A model generated the notes under the pieces. It was not told where the DNA came from. It saw only the letters and a list, made by a program, of their open reading frames with translations, and made no database searches. From Acidimicrobiaceae bacterium UBA2093 (GTDB lineage Bacteria; Actinomycetota; Acidimicrobiia; Acidimicrobiales; Ilumatobacteraceae), in the NCBI GenBank assembly GCA_002331255.1, contig DCZD01000012.1, positions 26,256-35,006 of the forward strand: a stretch of 8,751 nt of DNA, in the 5' to 3' direction. The position numbers were made by a program, and so were the translations under genes. Each line of letters opens with the position of its first letter. Position 1 is the stretch's first letter. This document shows positions 1 to 6,118 of the stretch, piece after piece.

Positions 1-924
1 ACGAACACCATCGGATCGAAGGAGGGTTTCAGTCACTTGATGTGGGCCCTGCTTGACAGGGGAGATGCCGCCATCGTTCCCAGCCCGAGCTATCCCATCC
101 ACATCTTCGGCCCGCTCTTTGCTGGTGCCGACCTGCGGCAGGTCCCGATGCGCAGCCTTGCAGACCCTGCTGCACGTGAAGACTTCACGGGCGACTTCTT
201 TCGAAATCTCGAGACTGCATGGAACGTCGGTTGGCCCAAGCCGCGGGTCCTTGTCATCTCGTTCCCGCACAACCCGACTGGCGCGACTGTTGATCTCGAC
301 TTCATGCAACGGGTCGTCGATTTTTGTCGTGAACGAGAGATGATCGTGGTGCACGACTTTGCCTACGCCGACATGGGCTTCGATGGTTACAAGCCACCGT
401 CAATCCTCCAGGCGGAGGGTGCCAAGGAATGTGCCGTCGAGTTGTACTCGATGACGAAGAGTTTCTCCATGGCCGGTTGGCGCGTCGCGTTTCTTGTTGG
501 AAATTCAGAGGTGGTGCAGGCGCTCGTGAAGTTGAAGAGTTATCTCGATTACGGCACGTTCCAACCTATTCAGATTGCCGCCACCGTCACCATGAATGAA
601 GCGCCGGATTATCCGAAAGAGATCTGCTCCATCTATGAGTCGCGCCGTGATGTCCTCATCGACGGACTTGGGCGTCTCGGATGGGACATTCCAAAGCCCA
701 AAGGGTCGATGTTTGTCTGGGCTCAGATTCCAGAGCCGTATGCCGAGATGAACTCCGTCGAGTTCTGCTCACATCTCGTTCGCGAGTGTGACGTCGCATT
801 GTCTCCCGGTGTCGGTTTTGGTCCCGGAGGCGAGGGCTTTGTGCGCTTCGCCCTCATCGAGAATGAGCAGCGCATCAGGCAAGGCCTGCACAATCTCAAG
901 CGTGGTCTGCCAAAGTTGGGCTGA
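1..924 (+). CDS. alaC: PLP-dependent class I/II aminotransferase, AlaC-like (5' truncated by window edge)
   Basis: The frame is open from base 1 and the first codons (TIGSKEGFSHL) are already inside the conserved family sequence, so the true start lies upstream of the window; about 307 residues are visible. It is a fold-type I aminotransferase. Visible landmarks are the SFPHNPTGA substrate/PLP segment, the HDFAYADMGFDGY block, the SMTKSFSMAGWR block whose lysine (codon 457-459) should form the Schiff base with PLP, and a late GVGFGPGGEGFVRFAL segment with the carboxylate-binding Arg. The HDFAYAD...DGYKPPSILQ and SMTKSFSMAGWRV spelling is closest to the AlaC/YfdZ group (glutamate-pyruvate aminotransferase), which makes alanine from pyruvate in the cytoplasm. 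A related LL-diaminopimelate or aspartate aminotransferase cannot be excluded, so the symbol is tentative. The gene converges on glpK with 16 bases between the stops. Confidence 0.9.
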   Translation, partial: TNTIGSKEGFSHLMWALLDRGDAAIVPSPSYPIHIFGPLFAGADLRQVPMRSLADPAAREDFTGDFFRNLETAWNVGWPKPRVLVISFPHNPTGATVDLDFMQRVVDFCREREMIVVHDFAYADMGFDGYKPPSILQAEGAKECAVELYSMTKSFSMAGWRVAFLVGNSEVVQALVKLKSYLDYGTFQPIQIAATVTMNEAPDYPKEICSIYESRRDVLIDGLGRLGWDIPKPKGSMFVWAQIPEPYAEMNSVEFCSHLVRECDVALSPGVGFGPGGEGFVRFALIENEQRIRQGLHNLKRGLPKLG

Positions 925-940
925 CCCTTTGGTTGGCGAC

Positions 941-2395
941 TCAGTGTCGCTCCCATGAGCGACTTCGCTCGACTGCACGTAACCACGTCGCGTAATTCCC
1001 AGATGCGTCATGTGGATTGAACTGCTTGTCGAGGCGCCAGATGTCTGCGACTTCTCCGGTGTCCTTCCAAACTCCTGTGCCGAGGCCCGCAAGGTAGGCG
1101 GCTCCGAGCGCAGTGGTCTCTGAATCCGTGGGTCGCAACACTGAGACGCCGAGTTCATTGGCTTGCATCTGCAGCATGTCGTCCATGACCGCCGCTCCAC
1201 CATCGACACGAAGCTCGGACAGCGTTGTGCCGCTCACTGCTGTCATGGCTTCGATGACGTCGCGGGTTTGGAACACCATTGCTTCGACAACTGCGCGTGC
1301 GAAATGAGCACGAGTTGTGCCGCGAGTGATGCCGACGATCGTGCCTCGTGCGTATGGGTCCCACCACGGACTACCAAGCCCAGCGAATGCAGGAACGACA
1401 TAGACGCCGCCATTGTCTGGCACGGACATGGACAATGGCCCAATCTCGGACGAGGACGATATAACGCCGAGTCCGTCGCGGAGCCATTGCACAGCAGCAC
1501 CGGTGACGAACACCGCGCCTTCCAGTGCGTATGTGGTCGCTCCGGTGCCGAGGTCCCATGCAATCGTGGTCAACATGCCCTCGCTTGGCGGGGGACATGT
1601 GGTTCCGATGTTCATCAGCACGAAACTTCCGGTGCCATAGGTGTTCTTTGCCATTCCGGATGTGAAACATGCTTGCCCGAACAGTGCCGCTTGTTGATCG
1701 CCAGCGATTCCGGCAATTGGAATGCCGGCCGGAAGACCCTGAATGCTTGTGACGCCGCAAACGCCAGACGATGGAACGACAGTCGGTAAGGCGCGACGCG
1801 GAACATTGAGAAGCGCACACATATCGTCGCTCCAGGTGCATGAGTTGATGTCGAACAACATCGTGCGGCTGGCATTCGACACGTCGGTTACGAAACTTGC
1901 ACCATTCGTCAGTTTCCAGATCAGCCAAGAGTCAACTGTGCCGATAGCAAGATCGTCCGACACAGGCACGTTGCCGTCCGTGATGAGCCAACGTGCCTTG
2001 CTGCCGCTGAAGTAGGGATCAAGCACAAGTCCGGTGGTTAGACGAACAAGTGGAAGCTGGTCGATGAGCGAATCACAGAATTCGGCAGTGCGACGGTCTT
2101 GCCAGACGATGGCCCGATGTAATGGTCGGCCTGTGGACTTGCTCCACGCCACAACGGTCTCACGCTGATTCGTGATACCGATGGCAGCAACCGCTTCGTT
2201 GATGCTCGAGATGACTTCGACGAGAGTCTCCATGACTGCGTTCCAGATGTCGTCTGCATCGTGTTCAACCCACCCTGGTCGAGGAAAATGTTGAGGAAAC
2301 TCTCGATACGCAGAAATCGAGGGCCGTCCATCGGAATGGACGGCCCTCGTGCGCACTCCGGTGGTGCCAGCATCGATGCTGAGGACGACAGCCAT
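941..2395 (-). CDS. glpK: glycerol kinase (FGGY family)
   Basis: The gene encodes 484 residues, close to the usual length of about 500. The enzyme phosphorylates glycerol with ATP to sn-glycerol 3-phosphate in the cytoplasm. Family signatures appear in order: LSIDAGTTGVR (phosphate-binding, 5-15), GITNQRET (73-80), IVWQDRRT (96-103), GLVLDPYFSGSKARW (122-136), GTVDSWLIWKLTNG (152-165), AGDQQAALFGQ with the catalytic Asp233, KNTYGTGSFVLMN (250-262), and the C-terminal LRVDGGAAVMDDMLQMQAN adenosine-site region. The ATG at 2395 is chosen because MAVVLSIDAGTT matches the family N-terminus; the frame stays open upstream to 2629, but that part lies within the phosphatase gene and looks nothing like a kinase. 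Four bases separate it from the upstream phosphatase stop, so it is probably co-transcribed and translationally coupled. The allosteric loop that in E. coli carries GGKGGTR is replaced by GVTSIQGLPAG, arguing against fructose-1,6-bisphosphate control. Confidence 0.96.
   Translation of the reverse strand: MAVVLSIDAGTTGVRTRAVHSDGRPSISAYREFPQHFPRPGWVEHDADDIWNAVMETLVEVISSINEAVAAIGITNQRETVVAWSKSTGRPLHRAIVWQDRRTAEFCDSLIDQLPLVRLTTGLVLDPYFSGSKARWLITDGNVPVSDDLAIGTVDSWLIWKLTNGASFVTDVSNASRTMLFDINSCTWSDDMCALLNVPRRALPTVVPSSGVCGVTSIQGLPAGIPIAGIAGDQQAALFGQACFTSGMAKNTYGTGSFVLMNIGTTCPPPSEGMLTTIAWDLGTGATTYALEGAVFVTGAAVQWLRDGLGVISSSSEIGPLSMSVPDNGGVYVVPAFAGLGSPWWDPYARGTIVGITRGTTRAHFARAVVEAMVFQTRDVIEAMTAVSGTTLSELRVDGGAAVMDDMLQMQANELGVSVLRPTDSETTALGAAYLAGLGTGVWKDTGEVADIWRLDKQFNPHDASGNYATWLRAVERSRSWERH
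946..963. terminator. candidate bidirectional hairpin between convergent alaC-like gene and glpK
   Basis: A perfect 7-bp stem (GTCGCTC, loop CCAT, GAGCGAC) sits over the last codons of glpK, just beyond the 16-bp gap separating the two convergent stops. Its position suits transcription termination in both directions, but neither side has a clear U-tract, so it is at best a weak or Rho-assisted terminator. A 7-bp stem can also arise by chance in a window of this size. Confidence 0.3.
2318..2349 (-). promoter_or_regulatory. 14-bp perfect stem-loop inside the 5' coding region of glpK
   Basis: CGAGGGCCGTCCAT at 2318-2331 is the exact reverse complement of ATGGACGGCCCTCG at 2336-2349, with only four bases between. 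In the glpK mRNA this hairpin covers nucleotides 47-78 of the coding sequence (codons 16-26, TRAVHSDGRPS) and has a UCCG loop. The mRNA continues with AUUUCUGCG, so the structure looks like an intrinsic terminator with a poor U-tract. A perfect 14-bp stem with a tight loop is not expected by chance in about 9 kb. The inverted repeat is directly visible; a role as attenuator, processing site or protein-binding palindrome is inference. Confidence 0.6.
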
Positions 2396-2403
2396 GTCCT
2401 CAG
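2379..2403 (-). promoter_or_regulatory. hairpin enclosing the glpK start codon and the upstream stop codon
   Basis: In the mRNA, CUGAGGAC (2403-2396) can pair perfectly with GUCCUCAG (2386-2379), leaving a 9-base loop that begins with the glpK AUG. The 5' arm holds the UGA stop of the phosphatase gene and the GAGGA purine run that is the only Shine-Dalgarno-like sequence nearby. Ribosomes terminating on the phosphatase gene would melt it, which fits translational coupling. An 8-bp stem could be coincidental; the placement makes it worth recording. Confidence 0.4.
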
Positions 2404-3233
2404 TCTGCTCGCGCAGCGGCCAAAAGTGAGACGAGGTCAGAGTGGATTGCGGGCGTAGATGCCATGACCTCTTCAGGACGTACAGGTGCACCAGAAAAGT
2501 CAGTGACGATGGCGCCAGCCTCCGTTGCGATGACGTGTCCAGCGACGAGGTCCCACATATGGAGGTTCTCTTCAAAGTACGCATCAAGGCGACCTGCTGC
2601 GACGAAACACAAGTCGACTGCGGCGGCACCGAAGCGGCGTAGGTCGCGAACCTTGTCGATTATGTGTGGGATGCGTCGAGATTGTCGTACTCGTGCCTCG
2701 GCCGAATAGCTGAAGCCAGTGCACACCAGGGCGTCTGCCAATGTGTCGTTTGGTCGCACGGAGATGGGGTGACCATTCATGAATGCCCCACCTCCGCGGG
2801 AGCCGCTGAACATCTCCCCGAGTGCCGGAACATACACAACACCTGCGAGAGGGCCGGTCGTGTCTGTGACTCCGATCGACACGGCCCACATCGGTAGGTC
2901 GAAGTAGAAGTTTGTCGTGCCGTCGATCGGGTCGACGTACCAGGTCAGTTCCGAGTCGCCGGTGTGTGCGGCTCCTTCTTCGCCAATGATTGAATCACTT
3001 GAGCGTCGAGTGCGCAGACCTTCGACAACGAGTGTCTCGCTCGCGCGATCGTATTCAGTCACCATGTCGGTGAGCGTCGACTTAGTGGCGACATGAGAGA
3101 GACCATGGCGACGACCCTTCATCGCCATATCGCCGGCTTCACGTGCGAGCGAAATGGCGACTGCCAAACAATCGTCAATCGTCGATCGCAAAATCAAGGT
3201 GATGCGTCCATGCGGTCCGAGATCTCCCGCCAT
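2400..3233 (-). CDS. inositol monophosphatase family phosphatase (SuhB/HisN-like)
   Basis: The product (277 residues from ATG at 3233) is a Mg2+-dependent sugar/polyol-phosphate phosphatase of the IMPase superfamily. The metal-site motifs are all present: IIGEEG with Glu85, the signature WYVDPIDGTTNFYFDLPMWAVSIG with Asp101, Asp104 and the GTT phosphate loop, and the C-terminal MWDLVAGHVIATEAGAIVTDFSG with Asp228. Family members hydrolyse myo-inositol 1-phosphate, histidinol phosphate or fructose bisphosphate/PAP, and sequence alone does not choose among them. The ATG at 3233 would overlap the upstream membrane-protein gene by 40 bases. A TTG at 3197 overlaps that gene's TGA as TTGA, and is an attractive alternative start giving 265 residues with an N-terminus more like the family's. 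glpK follows after four bases, suggesting joint polyol-phosphate metabolism. Confidence 0.93.
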   Translation of the reverse strand: MAGDLGPHGRITLILRSTIDDCLAVAISLAREAGDMAMKGRRHGLSHVATKSTLTDMVTEYDRASETLVVEGLRTRRSSDSIIGEEGAAHTGDSELTWYVDPIDGTTNFYFDLPMWAVSIGVTDTTGPLAGVVYVPALGEMFSGSRGGGAFMNGHPISVRPNDTLADALVCTGFSYSAEARVRQSRRIPHIIDKVRDLRRFGAAAVDLCFVAAGRLDAYFEENLHMWDLVAGHVIATEAGAIVTDFSGAPVRPEEVMASTPAIHSDLVSLLAAARAD

Positions 3234-3514
3234 TCTCCGAGTGCGCGCAAGACGAGTACTGCGACGATTGCAGTTCCTCCGGCGGCAAGTGTCGATCCGA
3301 TGAGAATGCCGAGACCCTCAGATGTCGCACAGGCGCCCGTGCACTGGATATCGACGAGGGCGAATCCGATGAGTCCACCGAAAGCGCCACCGAGACAAAT
3401 TGATACAAACGCCAACACTCGAGCCAGGCGCGAGGGAAGTGCCGATAGCCCAGCAGTAGAGGTCGTGGAGATCGAAGAGTCTGAGCTCACATCTGAATCG
3501 TAGGTGTCGGCCAT
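3194..3514 (-). CDS. small two-helix membrane protein, function unknown
   Basis: I do not recognise this family. The predicted product is 106 residues: a Ser/Thr/Asp-rich N-terminus (2-28), a hydrophobic helix around 32-54 (VLAFVSICLGGAFGGLIGFALV), a short loop with two cysteines (Cys58 and Cys62 in QCTGAC), a second hydrophobic helix around 66-90, and a charged tail (GEWREISDRMDASP). The topology suggests both ends in the cytoplasm and the Cys pair outside, possibly as a disulfide. The frame is open further upstream to 3742, but that section lies antisense to dinB and is low-complexity, so the ATG at 3514 (MADTYDSD) is preferred; a GTG at 3532 is also possible. It is the first gene of the phosphatase-glpK unit and diverges from dinB across only 28 bases, so the promoters of the two must overlap coding sequence. 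Confidence 0.7.
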   Translation of the reverse strand: MADTYDSDVSSDSSISTTSTAGLSALPSRLARVLAFVSICLGGAFGGLIGFALVDIQCTGACATSEGLGILIGSTLAAGGTAIVAVLVLRALGEWREISDRMDASP

Positions 3515-3542
3515 CGGGACCGCATGATCCACCTGCACTAGC

Positions 3543-4811
3543 GTGACTATTGAAGTGGGAACGAACACAAACGAGGAAAGGTTCATCCTGCACGTCGACA
3601 TGGACGCGTTCTTCGTGTCGGTCGAACTACTTGACCGACCTGACTTGCGCGGCAAGCCGGTAGTAGTCGGAGGCACCGGCGACCGAGGTGTCGTCGCCGC
3701 AGCTTCGTACGAAGCGAGGAAATTCGGAGTGAGGTCAGCCATGTCCTCGTACCGTGCGCGACGGCTGTGCCCCGATGCGATCTTTCTGGCTCCTCGTCAT
3801 CATTTGTACACCGACGTCAGCGAGAAGTTGTACGACCTCATGTGTTCGTACACGCCGCTTGTCGAACCGCTGTCTGTCGACGAGGCATTCATGGACGTCA
3901 CCGGATCAATCCGCCTATTCGGAGAGCCGGAGTTGATTGCTGACGACATTCGACGCCGAGTCTTCGACGAGCTCGGTCTCATGTGCAGTGTCGGAATCGC
4001 CCCAGTCAAATTTCTTGCCAAACTCGCGAGCGAAGCTGCAAAGCCTCAGGTTTCGGCAGGCCAAGTGTCATTAGGTCACGGAGTGTTTCGCGTCCGACGT
4101 GGCGAAGAACTTCGATTCCTTCATCCTCTGCCGGTGCAGGCGTTGTGGGGAGTCGGTCCGGCGACGCTTGCGAAGCTTGAGCGTCTCGGTATCGGAACTG
4201 TCGGTGATCTTGCTGAACTCGGCGAATCGGTGCTGGTGTCGGCTCTTGGTGCGGCACACGGCTCTCACCTGTACGCGCTGGCGCACGCTCAAGACGAGCG
4301 TGACGTGGTTCCAGACCGAGTTGCGAAGTCAATCGGTCACGAGGAGACGTTCGAGCACGACTTGTTCTCCGTTGATGATCTGCGCCCACACCTCGTCCGT
4401 TTGGCAGATGCGGTTGCACGGCGCTTACGGCGTGCCGACACCTCGGCCGGAACGTTGACGCTCAAAGTGAAGTTCTCCTCGTTCAACGTGGTGACGCGAT
4501 CTGTTACTCCCTCACAAGCGCTCACTACCGGACCAGCGATTGTCGCGGCGGTCATGCCTCTCATCAGTGACATAGATCCCGCTCAAGGAGTTCGTCTCGT
4601 CGGCATCCACGCTGCGCGCCTTGGCGTCAAGGTTGAAGAGGGACGACTCTTTACTGATGGGGAAGACCCCATCGAGGCTGTCGAAGCGCAATGGTCTGTG
4701 GCAAATGATGCAATTGACACCATTCTCGACAGATACGGCAAGGGGGCGATTGGGCCGGCATCGACGTTCCGTTCGCGTCGTCCCGGGGAGTCGCCATTCG
4801 GCCCGCAGTGA
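3543..4811 (+). CDS. dinB: DNA polymerase IV (Y-family, DinB)
   Basis: This is a 422-residue translesion polymerase that extends past damaged template bases with low fidelity. The palm carries HVDMDAFFVSVE (17-28), with catalytic Asp19 and the steric-gate Phe24 that excludes ribonucleotides, and SVDEAFMDVTG (111-121) with the catalytic Asp113-Glu114 pair. The helix-hairpin-helix thumb follows (WGVGPATLAKLERLGIGTVGDLAEL), then the little-finger domain starting near KSIGHEETFEHDL. The start is GTG at 3543, with a second GTG at 3555; both precede the conserved ILHVDMDAFF by only a few codons. The C-terminus (RSRRPGESPFGPQ) shows no obvious QLxLF-type beta-clamp motif, as in some actinobacterial DinB2-type proteins, so clamp recruitment may differ. 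No LexA-like palindrome was found in the 28-base divergent gap or near it, so SOS control is not supported. The next gene is DUF3040. Confidence 0.96.
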   Translation: MTIEVGTNTNEERFILHVDMDAFFVSVELLDRPDLRGKPVVVGGTGDRGVVAAASYEARKFGVRSAMSSYRARRLCPDAIFLAPRHHLYTDVSEKLYDLMCSYTPLVEPLSVDEAFMDVTGSIRLFGEPELIADDIRRRVFDELGLMCSVGIAPVKFLAKLASEAAKPQVSAGQVSLGHGVFRVRRGEELRFLHPLPVQALWGVGPATLAKLERLGIGTVGDLAELGESVLVSALGAAHGSHLYALAHAQDERDVVPDRVAKSIGHEETFEHDLFSVDDLRPHLVRLADAVARRLRRADTSAGTLTLKVKFSSFNVVTRSVTPSQALTTGPAIVAAVMPLISDIDPAQGVRLVGIHAARLGVKVEEGRLFTDGEDPIEAVEAQWSVANDAIDTILDRYGKGAIGPASTFRSRRPGESPFGPQ

Positions 4812-4862
4812 AATCCTATGTACCGCATTGTTTCTGTGGCGGTGAAGTGGGATGATTTGGTT

Positions 4863-5213
4863 GTGGGTCTCTCAGATGACGAACAGCGCATTCTGCGCGA
4901 AATCGAACAACAGCTAGAAACCGATGAACGCTTTGCGCAAGCAGTCTCGCCGTCGGGTCTGTACCGACATTCGGTACGCACCGTGCGATGGGCAATTCTT
5001 GGCGTCGGTGCTGGTCTGGTCATCACGGTCGCCGCGTTGCAAGTTCACTTCCTCGTCTCTTTCGTCGGTTTTTTGACCATGCTCCTGTGTGGCCTCGTGA
5101 TTGAACGTCAAGTGCGTCTCATGGGAAAGGCCGGCGTGCAAGACCTTGCGCAGACGTTGCGCCAACCTAGGTTCGCCTCGGCGCGCTTCCGCTCGCGACC
5201 AGAGCGTGACTGA
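4863..5213 (+). CDS. DUF3040 family membrane protein
   Basis: This is a small actinobacterial membrane protein of unknown function. The GTG at 4863 gives MGLSDDEQRILREIEQQLETDERFAQAV, which lines up with the family's typical MPLSEHEQRLLEQIERAL start, so it is preferred over an in-frame ATG at 4818 that would add 15 atypical residues (131 in total). From the GTG the protein is 116 residues: an amphipathic charged N-terminal helix, two adjacent hydrophobic helices (about 42-60 and 62-80) forming a hairpin, then a basic, Arg-rich tail. From memory, members of this family are found near mraZ/rsmH or dinB in many Actinobacteria, which fits its place here directly after dinB in the same direction. 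The function is unknown; a peripheral link to the cell envelope is only a guess. Confidence 0.85.
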   Translation: MGLSDDEQRILREIEQQLETDERFAQAVSPSGLYRHSVRTVRWAILGVGAGLVITVAALQVHFLVSFVGFLTMLLCGLVIERQVRLMGKAGVQDLAQTLRQPRFASARFRSRPERD

Positions 5214-5327
5214 GGTCCAGTTCGTAGCTGACGCTCGCGCGGTCGCGTTCGTTTCCCATTGTCATTTCAGCATCAGCATCGTCGAATCGGCGTTGGATAA
5301 GGTGACAGAGCAGGAGATGTGTGGGTG
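5214..5327 (+). other. 114-bp intergenic gap without assignable gene
   Basis: This gap separates the DUF3040 gene from the small W/R-rich gene. The only clear signal is an AGGAG ribosome-binding site at 5312-5316 serving the next gene. A possible -35-like TTGTCA at 5259-5264 has no convincing -10 partner at the right distance, so I do not call a promoter. No hairpin terminator was seen. Confidence 0.5.
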
Positions 5328-5600
5328 ATGAGATCTACAAGCGGAACGGTGGCAGTGGTCGTGTCCGTGTTGTCTCGGCCGTCTCTGTGGCCCGTCGCGG
5401 TGAGGCAGATGTTCCGGCTTGCACCGAACGGCTGGTGGCGCAGATGGCCGTTCTTGCCGGTGCCGGCGGGCGATTACATGCAGTTCAGGCTTGAGACGCA
5501 ATACGGCTCGCCGTCCGGGCAACCAGAGGCACCACGACCCGACGATGTGCTGGACTATCTCAGATGGTGTCGCGACTGGGAACGGACAGACGGTAAGTGA
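5328..5600 (+). CDS. small W/R-rich conserved-looking hypothetical protein
   Basis: This is a 90-residue protein of unknown function. It has a short hydrophobic N-terminal stretch (TVAVVVSVLS, 7-16), then SLWPVAVRQMFRLAPNGWWRRWPFLPVPAGDYMQFRLETQYG (19-60), and a C-terminal RPDDVLDYLRWCRDWER (70-86). The density of Trp, Arg and Pro and the strongly non-random sequence argue for a real gene. I recall similar short actinobacterial proteins with a LAPxGWWRRxPFLPxP...YLRWCRDW pattern, but I cannot name a domain. The AGGAG at 5312-5316 is 11 bases from ATG 5328 and 8 bases from GTG 5325, so either could start; GTG 5319 is too close. The stop TGA overlaps a possible GTG start of the HNH gene (GTGA), suggesting translational coupling with that nuclease. 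Confidence 0.75.
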   Translation: MRSTSGTVAVVVSVLSRPSLWPVAVRQMFRLAPNGWWRRWPFLPVPAGDYMQFRLETQYGSPSGQPEAPRPDDVLDYLRWCRDWERTDGK

Positions 5601-5602
5601 CC

Positions 5603-6100
5603 ATGAGGAGCGCGCTCGTACTCAATGCGACGTACGAACCGCTCAGCATCGTGTCTGCTCGGCGCGCTGTATGCCTGGTGTTGTGCGACAAAGCCGAGAT
5701 CATTGATGATGAAGGAATTCCTATCCGGTCTGAGCGCATCAATGTCCCAGCTCCGACAGTCATCAGATTGCGCTACATGGTGAAGGTGCCATTTCATCGC
5801 AGCACTGCTCTTTCGCGTCGCGCAGTATTTGCGCGCGACAATCATCAATGTGCCTATTGCGGCGGCCACGCGGACAGCATCGACCACGTCATTCCACGGT
5901 CGCGAGGCGGCAAGCACACTTGGGACAACGTCATAGCCGCTTGTCGCTCGTGCAATCTACGAAAGCGAGACCGAACACCCGAAGAAGCAGGCATGGCGTT
6001 GAACGTTCTGCCACTTGCCCCGCGAGAGTTGTCGTGGATCACCTTCGCCGTCGGGCGCGTGCCCGACGCGTGGAAGCCCTATCTGGCCCACGCCAGTTGA
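5603..6100 (+). CDS. HNH endonuclease family protein
   Basis: This is a 165-residue stand-alone HNH nuclease. The N-terminus MRSALVLNATYEPLSIVSARRAVCLVL and the C-terminal half belong to the widespread small bacterial HNH proteins that start with LVLNATYEPL. The nuclease core reads CAYCGG (Cys83, Cys86), SIDHVIPRSRGGKHTWDN (His95, Asn109) and CRSCNLRKR (Cys114, Cys117), that is, the two zinc CxxC pairs flanking the beta-beta-alpha-metal HNH motif. All key residues appear intact, so DNA cleavage or nicking is expected, but the physiological role of these chromosomal HNH proteins is unknown. GTG 5597 in the same frame overlaps the previous stop, but ATG 5603 matches the family start. It is co-directional with dinB; a DNA-repair link is inference only. 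Confidence 0.92.
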   Translation: MRSALVLNATYEPLSIVSARRAVCLVLCDKAEIIDDEGIPIRSERINVPAPTVIRLRYMVKVPFHRSTALSRRAVFARDNHQCAYCGGHADSIDHVIPRSRGGKHTWDNVIAACRSCNLRKRDRTPEEAGMALNVLPLAPRELSWITFAVGRVPDAWKPYLAHAS

Positions 6101-6118
6101 ATCACGCATCATTCGTTG

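Noticed and set aside
1163..1789. 208-residue plus-strand open frame within glpK
   Set aside because: It is antisense to conserved glycerol kinase motifs and Cys/His/Arg-rich in the way shadow frames are.
2396..2629. 78-residue N-terminal extension of glycerol kinase
   Set aside because: It overlaps the C-terminal part of the phosphatase gene in another frame and lacks any FGGY similarity; MAVVLSIDAGTT at 2395 matches the family start.
3480..3560. SOS (LexA) box for dinB
   Set aside because: GGAACGAACACA at 3559-3570 is suggestive at first sight but is not palindromic; no GAAC-N4-GTTC site is present.
3515..3742. 76-residue extension of the small membrane protein into dinB
   Set aside because: It lies antisense to conserved dinB codons and is low-complexity; ATG 3514 gives a compact two-helix protein.
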